64,000 nt of DNA from Symbiodinium sp. CCMP2592 (Eukaryota; Sar; Dinophyceae; Suessiales; Symbiodiniaceae), in NCBI GenBank assembly GCA_905221615.1, contig CAJNDT010006000.1, forward strand, positions 1 to 64,000. The letters are read 5' to 3'. The position numbers and the translations under genes are program-made. A model generated the notes under the pieces. The model worked only from the letters and a program-made list of their open reading frames with translations. It searched no databases and was not told the origin of the DNA. This document shows positions 47,801 through 59,594 of this stretch, piece by piece (the first letter of the stretch is position 1; each line of letters begins with the position of its first letter).

Positions 47801-50800
47801 TGCCTCGGTTAAGGGGCGCGATCTGCAGCTGCGGGTGGCCGCAGCGGTGAACAGCAGTATGGCCGCGTCCCTCATCGGACACTTCGGCACCAATCTTAAG
47901 AGGTGCTGATCCCAGTTTGAGACCCTTCCGACATGAACAGTTGTTCTCTAGGCCTTCTAGGCACCTGATCAGGGGTGGTCTGAGTTTGTTGCGGTGCAAC
48001 GTCGCATCAGCGATTCTGACAGCTCCTGGTCTTTGAAGCTTGGTCTGTATCCTTTCGCTCCGAGGATTGATTGCCGGAAAGCTGTGCTGCAAAGACAGAC
48101 GACCGAAGACGAAGGATGGGGAGGTCCGATTGAAGCTTAGCTTACCCCATGTCTTGCGACGACCCTGGATCGTGAACTAGAGGCTGCGCACGCATCCTAA
48201 ACCATGCATGTTGACTGGTGTGGTAGTCTTTCATGCAGTACTGCGCATCTTGGTGCAGGTTGCACTTTCTCCGAAAAGCTCTGCATCCGATTCTGAGCTC
48301 GAGGAGGGAACCGTCTGCCGCAGGCGGAAGCTTCTTTTGGGGGCTCTTGTGATGCAGGTGGTCGTCTCCATGGGCCAGGACGAGGCCGAGCAGGCCCGGG
48401 GAAGATGCGACGTCGTGACGTGCATCTTTGAGCTTTCCAGCGCCTACAAGGAGGAATCTGCATAAGCTGCATAAGATGGTCGCGACGACCCTCCACCAGC
48501 GCTGATGGGAGGTCGTTCCGAACAATGACTCCACTAAATTAGGTTTAACTAGTGTGAGGAGAACTCACGGGCAGCACGCGACGAGTTTAAGTGGTCACAT
48601 GAATGATAGGCTGATAGGCTTTGCCAAATTTCTGGTCTTTACGGCACTCACGCGACGGTGCTGCTGACAAGAATCGTTCTTGGGAAGAGAGCGATTCACA
48701 ATTGTTTGTTGGCTCATCGGACTTGGGCCTGTCCTGGTAATGTCTTCAGCTTGACATGCCTGGCGCGATCTTTTCGTGTTCCGGTTTTAGGCCCTTGTGG
48801 CTGTCTATGTCAAGTTGGTCTCACTCGAAGCACAGCTGTCCCCGTAGCGTGAAGCTGGAGACCCGAGGCCCAGCAAGGCATTGTGGCACACCAGCCTGGC
48901 CCGGCAAGAAAGAAGAAGAAGGATGTTTCTGAGTTTGTGATCCTCAGGAAAGCATGCTGGGTCTGCACGGAAGCAGTTTGTTCGCGCTTTTGCGCTCTGC
49001 AGGCCAACCTTCCGCGGTTGGCCCAAGGACTTGCGACGCCTGCCCCAGCTGGCCACCAGGCACTGAGAGATGCCCAGTGAGCTTCAGCCTACGACGGTGC
49101 CATGCAGCCATGTCAGGTCGCTGCGTGAAGTCGGCGAGCTCTGCTCTCAGCACAGACAACGCAGTGCATCCCGCACTTCTTCAGCGACGCGGTATGAATA
49201 CAAATGGCAGCGGCCACATGTTGGTTGTTTGACAACTCATTTCTGCGCTCGTGAACATTCGTGTCGACCGAAGCCAAACGAGAGTCACGTTGCACCAACT
49301 CCGCTTCCCAGATCCAGAAAAACGCTCCTTAAGCGGCGGCCTTTCCAAAGGACTTGTCGTTTGCGTCCAACTTTTGGTTCTACGAAGCCCCTCCATCCTA
49401 TTCAGATTCGGTCGACTGGAGCCGCAACCCCTTCTGTCTGCCACCTGCAATGCTGCGCGAATCAGGTCTGCAAAGGAACAGGAAGCCGACTCGCATTGTA
49501 GACACACCGTCTGCATCTCAGGGTTTTCTTGCTGTAAACGAGGTTGGCCTTAAGTCCAACTGCTTGACCGGAAGGCGAGAAAGGGATTGCGCAGAGATTC
49601 GTGCGTCTCGCATCGGCGACGTTGTTGCTCAACCTAGCTCCAAGATGCTTGCGCAGACATATAGAAGAGCGGGCGCGCAGATTCGGTGACATCTCTTCGG
49701 ATCAGCCAACGAGTCTTCAGTCAAAACTTAGATGGGGATCCTGGATCCGAGCCGCCGGCCATGGCCATGTCCATGATGGCCCCGCCGGGGCATCTCCCTG
49801 GACCTTGGCCTTGATGGCGGCAAAGAAGAAAGCTCAGGCCAAGCCAAGGGGCCTAGCTGGCCTAGCTCCCGTTCTCGCTTACGCCGGGGATTCTCGGTTT
49901 CTTTCATGCGCTCCTCTCCTGTGTGTTGTCCTGCAGGCCATCTCTCAAGATGTCCCATATGTCGGTCCCTGTCTGGAAGCTTGACGTGAACACTTTCGAG
50001 AAACCATGCTATGTTGTTCTTCAGAGTCGATGATGCCCGTTTCTTTCAGAAACTCCGTCGGTACTTCAGATCTGTACCTGGTAAGTTTGACTCCAAGAAA
50101 GACGCATGAAGCCAATCCCGAGGCTTAGCGCCGCTTTGACCTCAGAACTCTGAGCACTTAAGCAACTTAAACATGACAGGACATCTAGAGCACTCCCTGA
50201 ACTCCTGAGAGACTTTGCATCCTGCGAAGTCCTGGCTAAGATCCTCGCATGAATCGAAGATGCACAAGTTCCCATCCCTGTACTGTACGGAAGTACCCGT
50301 GCAAACTAGGCCAACAGTCAAAAACTCACATGCACCACCTTCACAGGCCAGCTAAAAAGCAAGTCCTTTTGCACATGCTACGTTGCCAACACGCATCAAG
50401 GGCATGCATGGAGCGTGTGTTTCCGTGACAGTTGCTACAGTGGAGGCCCCACCACCATCGCCGGTGCGTCGCAAAGAGGATGAAGGTGAATCGGGCCCTG
50501 TCTGGAATCCTCCATGGGTCCACTACTTTGCCAGGCACCTACCGCTACCGCCGCGCGGCGTTCGCCCGGGCGCGGAAAAGCTTGGATCGCATCAGGCCAG
50601 GCACTGAGTTGATGAGACTTTCGATGGAATGGGTGGCCAAAACCTTCCGCTGCCTCTGTAGTTGGCAGTTCGTCAGGACTGAGGCGAATGACGGTGATGA
50701 GCCCCTGACGGCAGTCCAGACAGAATTTCGCGTGCAGAAGTGGAGGATCATCCGCAGATCCTTGGTTGCTTGAGCCCAGCCAGGCTGGAGAGAAGGTTCG

Positions 50801-51700
50801 GGGTGCTTTTGCATCCATGCGCAAGGCCTGGCGTGAATTCAAGCTTGACGAAGTGCTTGCACCCATCACTACGAATTAACCCCAACTCCAACTCCAACTC
50901 AGGGTGTCCACGCGGCCCTGATGTTGAAGCGGGTCGTGGAGGTGCAGCCATCTGGGTCCGTCGGGCAGATGGCGGATGCAGGCCGGGGCCCGGGGCCACC
51001 CGGGGCCCAGGGCTTTGCTTTGTAGGACTTTGACGTGCGCCGCCGGAGTCCAAGCGACAGGCAATGCCGCAGGAACGGACTTGACAGTGGGGAGGCTGCT
51101 TCGACGAGGCTATGCTTCTTGCACTCGTCTTGCTGGGAGTTTTTGGCATAGTGGCCGGGGAAGGCTGCAAGTCGGTTAGCTGCTGAGAGGCTCGAGGGAC
51201 AGCGGAGATCCACTAACTTCGACAAGCTTCGGTGGTATCTTGCCCGAGGAGCCAACTTCCACAATTCCACGATTAAGATGCCATTCAGCTTCACGGATTC
51301 TTGACTTCTGAGGACCGGCTGAGACAACGAAAGGAAAGCTTGGGATGCCTGTTCCAAGGCACGGTCGCGGGGCACGGAGTGGTATATGTGTGGCACGCAT
51401 CGAAGATGCTGCGGCGCGAAGTCTTGTGCACCTCTGTTGAGGTGAAGTGAGGCAAGGTCGCAGACCATCAGGCAGGATGCGTCAAAGAGCATCCTGTGAA
51501 GTTTTCTGCCAGCGTCCAGGACTCAATCCTTTGCTTCAGCTCAGCATCTTCGGCACGAGGCTGGAGTTTTCCTCTCTGAGGATGCCTGGATTGAACTTAC
51601 GCCGTACACACGACAGAACAGGACTGCGACTACATCTTTGGAGGAGTCGCAGGAGAGCCCGTCGAAGGCCTGCGGGTAAATGACGCTGCAATGCAATAGA
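44828..51700 (+). other. Mostly noncoding DNA with weak exon-like islands
   Basis: No gene can be delimited. The best island is 46487-46700, plus strand (PWLDVLYAGLSKLQSEAPRG and AEPELHGFPAALRRLWPSW). Weaker plus islands lie near 45585-45850 and 48240-48465. Codon character comes and goes every 100-200 bases, as expected for small exons in an intron-rich gene. I see no RNA gene or mobile element here. Confidence 0.35.
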
Positions 51701-51729
51701 GAAAGATTGCGTGCATACAGAGACCGTAG

Positions 51730-52640
51730 GACCTCGTATGCCAGCTCTGCAGGTCAGGCAAGCTGAAAAGAGTACGCCGCGACGAAGGAGGCGGCGAAAA
51801 AAAGCGGCGGATGACGGCATCGGTGGCACCGAAAGTGAAGACGAAGACGAGAGTAAAGAGGCAGTGCCCCAAAGCAAATCACCATCGGTCAATGCATGCC
51901 CAGAGCACCACTGTATCGGATTTGCGAGGACGGAAAGCACCGCAGACGAAGGCACGAGAGGAATGGGGACGAGGAAGACGTTGGCGACAGCGACCTCCAG
52001 GAGGCATGCAACCCAAGACTTAATATTCATTTTCATTTTGCAAGAGGCCTGTTTTGGGGCAACGAACGGCTCTGCACTGTTGCCGAGGTTGGTCAAGCCA
52101 GGTCTCGACGTCGAGGGCGACGGAAAGACAGAAAGACGGCAGACCATGGCGACGCTGTCCTTCCCCGGAGTCCCGACGAGCCCTTGGGCAAGTCGCAGGA
52201 CTCTGGTGCTTTTTGACAGAATTCCAGACGGCTATTGCTGATCCTTGTGTCGCAGGAGAAACGCAGAGCTGCACGTCGAGGAGGTGCTGCCGAGGGTCCT
52301 CTCAGCGAGAAGAGCGAGGAGGGGGAATGTCGTCGCTTTTTTACCCTCTCCATCCATTTCCGAAGCCCGTGCTGTCTGAGCATCTTCATTAGCTAATTAA
52401 TGCGTTGCCGAATATCACAGTGTGTAGTGGCGGCATTGTGCCCCCTTGACGATCACCCGCAGACGCTTTTCTGTATTACCGTAAACCTGACTTGTTGCTC
52501 GCAGGATGAGAGTGGCAGTGAGGAGGATTCCGACAGCTACACCGACAGCGAAGAGGGCGACTACTTTGACCCATGGGACGGCGACTATACAGATAAGCCA
52601 GACAAGAGGAGATATCTGAGCCTTGCCAGCAGCCGAGCTG
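51730..52640 (+). other. Series of small, highly charged exon-like islands
   Basis: Plus-strand islands of about 80-120 bases alternate with noncoding sequence. They are a basic-then-acidic block (TPRRRRRRKKAADDGI, then ESEDEDESKE) near 51765-51850, HRRRRHERNGDEEDVGDSD near 51930-52000, RRRGRRKDRKTADHGD near 52107-52150, KRRAARRGGAAEGPLSEKSE near 52258-52320, and ESGSEEDSDSYTDSEEGDYF near 52508-52570. They probably form one intrinsically disordered nuclear-type protein with very short exons. Splice sites are not proven. Confidence 0.4.
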
Positions 52641-52869
52641 AAAGTTTTAGGCTCGCATGGAAAACCTTCATTCAAAGCGGACACTCTCAGTGTAGCCGGC
52701 AAAGCACATGTCCAGCGTGACGTGGCAACTTCAGTCGGAACGCGTAGCACTCTGCACACCTTGACGGATCACGGCATGGAGCTTGGGAGTGAGGATTCCG
52801 AACAGCTCGGAAGTCTCCTTGGCAGAGACCGTTCAGTCGTCCTTCTTACCAAGGCACGGCTGTCTGAGC

Positions 52870-53100
52870 CGCGTCAGCTCGAGAAAGCTTGGCTTCAGGT
52901 GTGCCCAGAAGTCTCTCCGCTTCGGCCAGCGGCGCTCAGCGCGGAGGCACGGACTCCGCGGACTCCGGACTCTTTGCAGCGTGTGCTTGCAGCTGCGAGG
53001 CCCGGGTTGGAGCTCCGGGAGGCGGAGGCGAAGGGACTGGCGAAGCACCGCGGCGTCTTGGAACTGGAGCCGAGCGTGAGCAAAGAGCAAACTCACCCTA
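52870..53100 (+). other. Exon-like island
   Basis: A plus frame with TPDSLQRVLAAARPGLEL, REAEAKGLAKHRGVLELE follows a plausible cag acceptor. It could belong to the same gene as the charged islands upstream. The opposite strand is also open, so confidence is low. Confidence 0.3.
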
Positions 53101-53685
53101 TGCCCTCATCTGCGTTGCCGTGGCACCAGGAGATGCGCGACTGCCTCCTCGAACTGCAGGACGAAGTCTTCGTTCGGACTTTGTTTGTTCTTTGCTTTTC
53201 TTGAAGCTACAAATCTGCCGGTGTCCTTTCTGGCAAGCTTTCCGAGCCTGGTGATTTGCGGCTCGGTAGAGGTTAAGAAGGATTCCAGAAACTTTCGCAA
53301 GGTGCAGCCCCTTGCATAGGCCACAGTTCACACTAGGAAACATACTGCACGACACTTGAAGGGCTTACACGACGTGAGATGCCGACCTTTTCCTGCTTCG
53401 GGCTATCCCTGTTTCTGCTACCGAAAAGAGACATCCGCAGGCGGGTTGCGACGAGCTGTCCGATAGCGCGGTCTTCGGATGGCCTGGGAAGGAGCCTGCC
53501 ACGGCCCTCACCTCTTTTCGACCCTGGACAGAACTCGGGAAGGAGCTGTTACGGCTGCACCGGCTCTGTCGATGTGCCGTGCTCGGCCTCTGCGGCGTTT
53601 ACAAGGCCGAGAACTGCTTGTGTTGCATCATCCATGGTGGCGGGACTTTTCAGCTCACTCTCGCTTATGTTGAACATCGATATCG

Positions 53686-54144
53686 GAGGAGTTGCTGGCG
53701 GCAGAGCGCCCACGAACCCCACTGGGCCTGCTTCAGGCCGCATGGGTCCGGGCTAACGATTGGACCTTTTGCCATGAAGCTGAAGCCGTGCTTTGCGACT
53801 TGAGGCAGTCATGTCATCGGTCTTCGAACGGTGTATATCTGAAACATTGCAGCACAACCAGAGCGCAGCACAGGGGATGATGCGTGAGTGGCTGGTCAGG
53901 AGCAGGCCCAGCTGCACGAGATGCTGCGCTTGTGTCGCAAGGCATGTTCACTAGCCGGCAGATGTTGCAAAGTACCATGCGCACTTGAGTGGCTATCTAT
54001 CCGCAGTCTCACACACAGCTGCAGGCTGCCCGCCGCGTCGCCGAGCTGCGCCGCCTCTGTCAAAGTAAGGATTGGAAGTGGCTGAAGACTGAGCACGGAC
54101 CCTGGGAACAGGCGCGTGCCTGGTCTTTGCTCAACAGTCCTTGA
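53686..54144 (+). other. Two or three exon-like islands, same gene
   Basis: The island at 53686-53817 encodes ELLAAERPRTPLGLLQAAWV and NDWTFCHEAEAVLCDLRQ. The island at 53894-53960 encodes EQAQLHEMLRLCRKACSLAG. The island at 54007-54119 encodes HTQLQAARRVAELRRLCQ and WKWLKTEHGPWEQARAW after a cag. All are helical and leucine/arginine-rich, like one helical-repeat protein cut by introns. The family is unknown. Confidence 0.42.
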
Positions 54145-54499
54145 TCCGAACACTGCAACACGCTTCGCCACATGCTGTGCGAGCCCTGCCTTCTCCAGCT
54201 TTCGGCACCCATCGCTTCGCCACGCCGCACTCTGCGGGCAACGCCTCTCAGCTGCAATTTCGCCCTTGCAGCGGCTGGCCTCGAAGTTGCGCTGGCCGGT
54301 TGGCCGGTAGGAAGATGCGCGCGGAGAACCAGAGCCAGGACCGCAATGGAGTCATGGAACGCCGAAGATCTCCTCTCAGGCCTGTTCGGCGGCTTAGTCG
54401 CTTAGTCGCTTTGCCCTTGAAGGATGCCTCGCCTCGGGGCGCAGCGCCTGAGTGGCACACCGCGTCTGCCCGGAGCCCCGGCTGGCGAATTTCATGGCC

Positions 54500-54655
54500 A
54501 TGGACCAGAAGAGATCGAGTTTGCGAGGTCGAGTCCCTGGAGCTTCTCCAGAACTCCCTGGGCTCCATGGACTTCCTCCAGGGAGATTGGGCAAGCAAGT
54601 CTCTCACAGGAATCTTGGCCGAAGCGGAGGCTTGCGCCAAACTCCGAAAAAATTC
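54500..54655 (+). other. Exon-like island
   Basis: A plus frame encodes RVCEVESLELLQNSLGSMDF and GDWASKSLTGILAEAEACAK. It is leucine-rich and helical, similar in style to 53.7-54.1 kb, and is probably a further exon of that gene. Confidence 0.4.
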
Positions 54656-55749
54656 CTTGTTCATTTCTTTTTTTCCATTCCGGCGAAGGATCTACCGACT
54701 CTCTCCGCACCTGGAACGACGACTTCCGGCTGTTTCCCAGGTTCTGCCAGGACACTTTGCAGGCCGGGGGTGTTGTTGAACAGACGCCGCATGAACGAGG
54801 GGCTAACACTTGGGGCTCGGTGTCCGTAGATTTGGTTGCAACCTTCAGCAAGCAGCGACGATGGGCTGCTGATCTGCCAGGAAGCGAAGCAGTCGCGAAA
54901 CCGATGGTCCCAGGAGAGGGAGCGCCTCTCTCTTTGTGGCCCTTATCAGACAGGCAGGTTGCAGCTTTAGGCTTTAGGCGGTGCTGCCACAAAGAGAGAG
55001 CAGAGCTTGCTTGCAGGTCAGTGCCCTGGTCGCTGTCCTCATGGTTTGCAGCATCGCTGTGTGCACTGCAGAGGCGCAAGCAGTGTGGAAGCATGGTGGT
55101 TCTGAGCTCCCTCACCTCACCTCTGCATGTTGTTTGAAGGGGGCGGGCAGACTCACATTATTTCAAGTCCTTTTTTGTACCAAGCTCTATCTTCAAAGGT
55201 CAGATGCATGGGAGGCAAATGCAGGTTGCGCTGCTTTTGCTTGCACAGCAGGCCGCCACCCTGGCAAGAACTGCAACCCATCGAAGGTGCTTTGCCAAAT
55301 TGCTGACGGGAAACTTCTGCTGACTGCACGCGATGGACCGTCAGGTTGAAAGATCAGTGGAGGGCCGGCCCTCCAAGAAGCCAGCAAAGCAGAATGTCAG
55401 CGAGGCTGCAAGTTGGAAGCAGCTCTTAAAGTCTTAAATCCTTCCTTCTGAAGTAGCGGCAGTATCAGACTCCGGAACGTCCTCGCATCCTAATTTGGGG
55501 GACTTGCTTCAATTCAACGATGTCGGCTTTCTGGATTCAGTCATGCAAGCACGTCTTGTCGTATCCTGACTCCAGGCGCGACGAGGAAGTGGGGCTGGCA
55601 AGTCGCGCTCGGAGACGATTCCAGGCACCATGCGTGCGCTGTCCTCTGGTCCAGCATCCAGAATCTGCGCCCCTAGCCGTCGCTCCACCCTTCGGAAAAG
55701 AAGCCTGCAGTCTTCAATGCAGAATACATTAGAAGCTGTGAAGGTGCTT

Positions 55750-55990
55750 CCACGAAGGAGGAGGAGCTTGAGATCCTTGGGAAGACGGACCAAAGGCACC
55801 TGCAGGCCGAGCTCATCAAGCGCGCCAAGCAAGCCGTCCGGGCCCCCTTCAGCCCTGCTTTCAGCCCCTGCTTTCCTGTGCCGTGCTGAGGTGAAGAGTC
55901 TGATGCTGCTCCTGGCCCGGCTGCCGAGCGCCGCGCGTGTGGACGACTTCCCGCGGCTGGCGGCCTTCGTGCGCTCCTTCGAGGCAAGGA
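55750..55990 (+). other. Two exon-like islands
   Basis: The island at 55750-55835 encodes STKEEELEILGKTDQRHLQA and ELIKRAKQAVRAPF. The island at 55889-55990, in another frame, encodes EVKSLMLLLARLPSAARVDD and FPRLAAFVRSFEAR. The pattern is again helical and charged. They may continue the 53-55 kb gene. Confidence 0.38.
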
Positions 55991-56059
55991 CATGCGCCGC
56001 CGGCGCTGTCCTGTTCTTCTCCATGGCCCAGCTCGACATAGTGCCAATATCACCATGCG

Positions 56060-58950
56060 TATAGAATCCTCACAGCCCGGCCTTGGTGCCATTTCTCCAT
56101 AAGTCTGCGGTGGTTCCCTGGTGACAGGAGCAGCCCAAGGCCGCAAAGACCCAAGGTATGCAGGCAAGGACGCCCCGGCTTTGGATGGCTGGGGTTGGGG
56201 CTTCATGATCCTTAAAGCAGCCAGCCGACATGTTGCTGCATTGCTGATTGAAATTCCAACACGGGACACAGAACGGCCAAGTTAGTCGGGCTTTCTCACT
56301 TACACGTCACATGTCAAGAGAACCGACACGTCCATGAACAGTGGGCATGTGGCAAGATCCGTGGCGCAGATAGGAAGGTTTCCAAGAGCGGTATGACCCG
56401 CCAGCCTTTGCTTCCTTCTGTTTCGGGGGCAGTTCTGCCAGGCAAACAGAGAGAAATAGGCACTCTGCTTGAGTCAAAGTCGTGGATGGAGGGCTCCCCG
56501 CACGCAAGAGAACTTTGAGAAGAATAGGCATTGCCGAATTACGGACCGTTTACTTTGTAACAATTGCCCGAAAAGGACCTCTATGCGCAGCAGAACTGGT
56601 ATAAATTTCTCTCGTCAATACATCTTCGTAAAGGATCTCGGGAACAGCTGTTGAGCCCCCGAACCGGCCGCAGTGTTTCGCTTCATGTTTGTTGTGTGAT
56701 GTCGAGCGTATTCGGGCAACAGCATACTGTAAATCTTCGTCAACATGCGACGATGGGCTTTTCTGCATATTGAGATTCTCTATTCGCCACATCACTGTTG
56801 AGCTGACCCTGCCAGGCCGACGCTCGCCTCCAACACTTACCATTCCATCTTGCCCGCGGCATGTCGAGGCAAGAAGCGTGGGAAAACCCCAAATGTAGGC
56901 GATGTGGTGGCATATGGTGGCATATGGTGGCATGCAGTGATTTGCATTTTTTCATCGCTGTCCTCAAAGCGACACATGCCAGCTTCTGAGGATGTGATGA
57001 AGATGTGCAGCCAGATGGCAGTGAGCCGTGTCAAAAGACGTTGCGTTAATGATCTGGGAGGCCTTTGTCAAAGACCAGGCTCAATCCACAATTTTGTTGG
57101 TGACGTTGTCTTGGCAACCAAAGAATCACCAAATGGCCAAAGTGCCCGAGTCCAGACGTCCATTTGCGGACAAGTGACCTGTCAGATAATTGCATTCTTG
57201 GGCTGCTGGCAGAGCGCGTATCTATTCCTGAAGCATTGGTGGTGAGTTATGGCAGCTGATAGCACCCTAAGTGGGACAGCAGCCTGCGCACGGGGCATGC
57301 CCGCCGTTAGCAGCTCAAGGTCGTGCCAGTTTTCGGATCTCGCAAACAAAACGCGATGCCAGCTGTCAGCTTCCTTGACTCCACTCCATGTTTTCATTCT
57401 TTCACACCTGCCTCCGCTTCAGGAACCTCGCCGCTGTCCACCGGGGCGGCGGACACCTCCCAAGGATTGGTCCAAGGTGTGGAGCTTGGGCCAACGGGGG
57501 GGTGCTCTCAGAAGTTCGTGTGGCAGGTGGCTCCAAAGGTTCGTTGCTGGGACAAGGGCCAGCCTCTGCCCGTGGCTGGAGCCGCTGGAGCCCCTGGTGA
57601 AAGACCCGTTCCGTTTAGATGCAGAAGTGCTCAGTCAGGTCTCTGCCGGATATCAGAGCGGTGCGAGCACACCGACAGGTCAAGTCCTCAGGAGTCTGAT
57701 CCGGCTTTCCGTTCGCTGCGGAGAGACATCACTTCACCAAGGCCGGCGACCACTGTCCGGCTCACGGGGAGCGAGTCCACAAGGTGTCGGATGTCTCATT
57801 TCATGGGCATGGCCCCATGGCGCTTTGCACTTCGTTCTCTGTGCGACCTGGAATTGTGGGGATCTTGAGGGGCTCACATCGATGCCAGGTCCAGCGACGC
57901 AGCTGCCAGTAGCAGTAGCTCCAGAGGCGGCCGCTTTGAGACACAGCGAGTGACACACGTCCTCTTGTGACCGGGAGGCTCTACTTCGGCAACGGCCACG
58001 GCCCGGACATCTGACGAAGGTCGCTGTGGCCATTGAAACACCGGGCGCTTCAAAGCGATCTTGAAACTTCGATGTTCCGCGCCTCCTTAGCTCCTTCCTT
58101 TCCCGACGGAGCGGTGAAAGACACCGCTCTGGCCGGATTGTCTAGCAGAAGATCCGTGCGCTGGAGTTCCTGCGTCGCAGGATGACCAACTTGGACCGCA
58201 GAGAGATCAATTAAAGCCGGACCGGGACCCCCCCTGCGATATATCTACCGAGGCTCTCTGTCCAACACTTCAGCCGACCTGATACCTCAGTGCACTCGTG
58301 TGAACTTTGTGCCTATTATTTGCGCAAAAGCTTTGGGCGCAGCTTATTTGCTCCAATTTTCGTGTTTGGAGGGCAGAGGTTTGGAAGCACCCGAGCATCA
58401 TGTCGCTTCTAGGCTGCACGAAGCTTCGATGAAGAGAGACCCTTCTCCCTCCTGGAACTCCAGAAAGTGTCCTCTGTCTCGAATGCATTTCTCCTCTGCA
58501 GTGAACATGCAGTGGTGCCGTCTAGCCACTGAGGAGCTTGTCCTTCTCTGCACAGCAGGTTCGGGGTCCTTTATTGCTGTACGCATAGAAGCAGAGCTCC
58601 ACGCTGCAGGGCCTGCAGGGCAGGCTCGAGAAGCTGGACCTGGCATCCGCCGCATCAGACCGCTGTTCGGAAGAGTGCGGAGCTCGGACCTACAGAACAG
58701 AGCGACATGTTGTGACAGAAGATATTTGTCGCGGAAGGTCCTATGGCATGGGAGGGGCGATCCCTTCCTTAGCCTCTGGCGGAGGCGGCGAGTCCGACAG
58801 GACACGAGTTCTCTATCGCCCAGCATGCCTCGTCTGAAGCCGTCAACAGCAGCATATCTCTTTCCTTCAGGAAGTCTATCCATGCTCTCAATGGACAAGT
58901 CCTCAGCTGCATCAGATTCCGTCTGCCTTGTATTGCGTGAACAGTGTGGC
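56060..58950 (+). other. Noncoding stretch with weak islands
   Basis: No supported gene. A three-fold repeat of ggcatatggt occurs at 56910-56932. A weak plus island lies at 57420-57720 (PPKDWSKVWSLGQ, PLVKDPFRLDAEVLSQV). Both strands have long open frames at 58300-59180, but these look like GC-driven shadows. Confidence 0.35.
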
Positions 58951-58974
58951 CACCCCCACCCGATCCAACCGACC

Positions 58975-59139
58975 CGCAGGGCGAGGGGCCGGGGACGATC
59001 GACTGTCCAAGATGTCGAAGCTGCGAGAACGTCAATCAAAGGTTGTGCAGGCGGGACCGGGACGGCCCTTCCCTGCAGCTCCTCGAGACTCCTTGCAGCT
59101 CCACTGTGGCAGGCTTTGAAACGCCGGGGCACGACTGAG
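58975..59139 (+). other. Exon-like island with Cys pairs
   Basis: A plus frame encodes GEGPGTIDCPRCRSCENVNQ and RLCRRDRDGPSLQLLETPC, giving a CPRCRSC...C pattern that could bind zinc. A cag acceptor precedes it. The frame ends at TGA just before a good gtgagc donor, which lowers confidence. Confidence 0.33.
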
Positions 59140-59594
59140 AGCTCAGGTGAGCTTCTGCTTGCTGGGGTTGCTAGTTGATTATTTGATCGACGAGTGGAGG
59201 TAATGCGGACTCCCCACGAACGGAGCTTGCCCGCCAGATGTCGGGTCTGTCAGATGCCCGCACCTCGGACCGGGCAAGGCGGGTAGGAGCGACAGAACGA
59301 ACTTGGATCGTGATTGAGCCGGTAAGCACGTAGGCATGGTAGAGCCTGCACCACTAGCAGAGAGAGAATTTCAGGGCTTCAGCCGAGCGGCCTGTCATGT
59401 GTCACGTCCAATGACTCTGCAATGCTGTCCGCTTTTGCACGCAGCAAACGACTGCCCAGGTGGCTACCGAACCGAGTCCATATCATTCATGTGTAGAATC
59501 AGGAATCGGAATGAGCGGGAGCTAGACCGGCTAGACACAGGGACCGTTGCCCTATGTTGCTCTTCACTTCGCAACTCGCAGACGTATTCCGCGC

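Noticed and set aside
52054-52392. Further plus and minus frames within the charged-exon region
   Set aside because: They cut across island boundaries and change character every 30-40 residues, so they are not single genes.
58398-59132. 244-codon minus-strand frame
   Set aside because: It is Arg/Ser/Pro-rich with no motif. A plus-strand Cys-pair island overlaps it, and the composition suggests a GC shadow.
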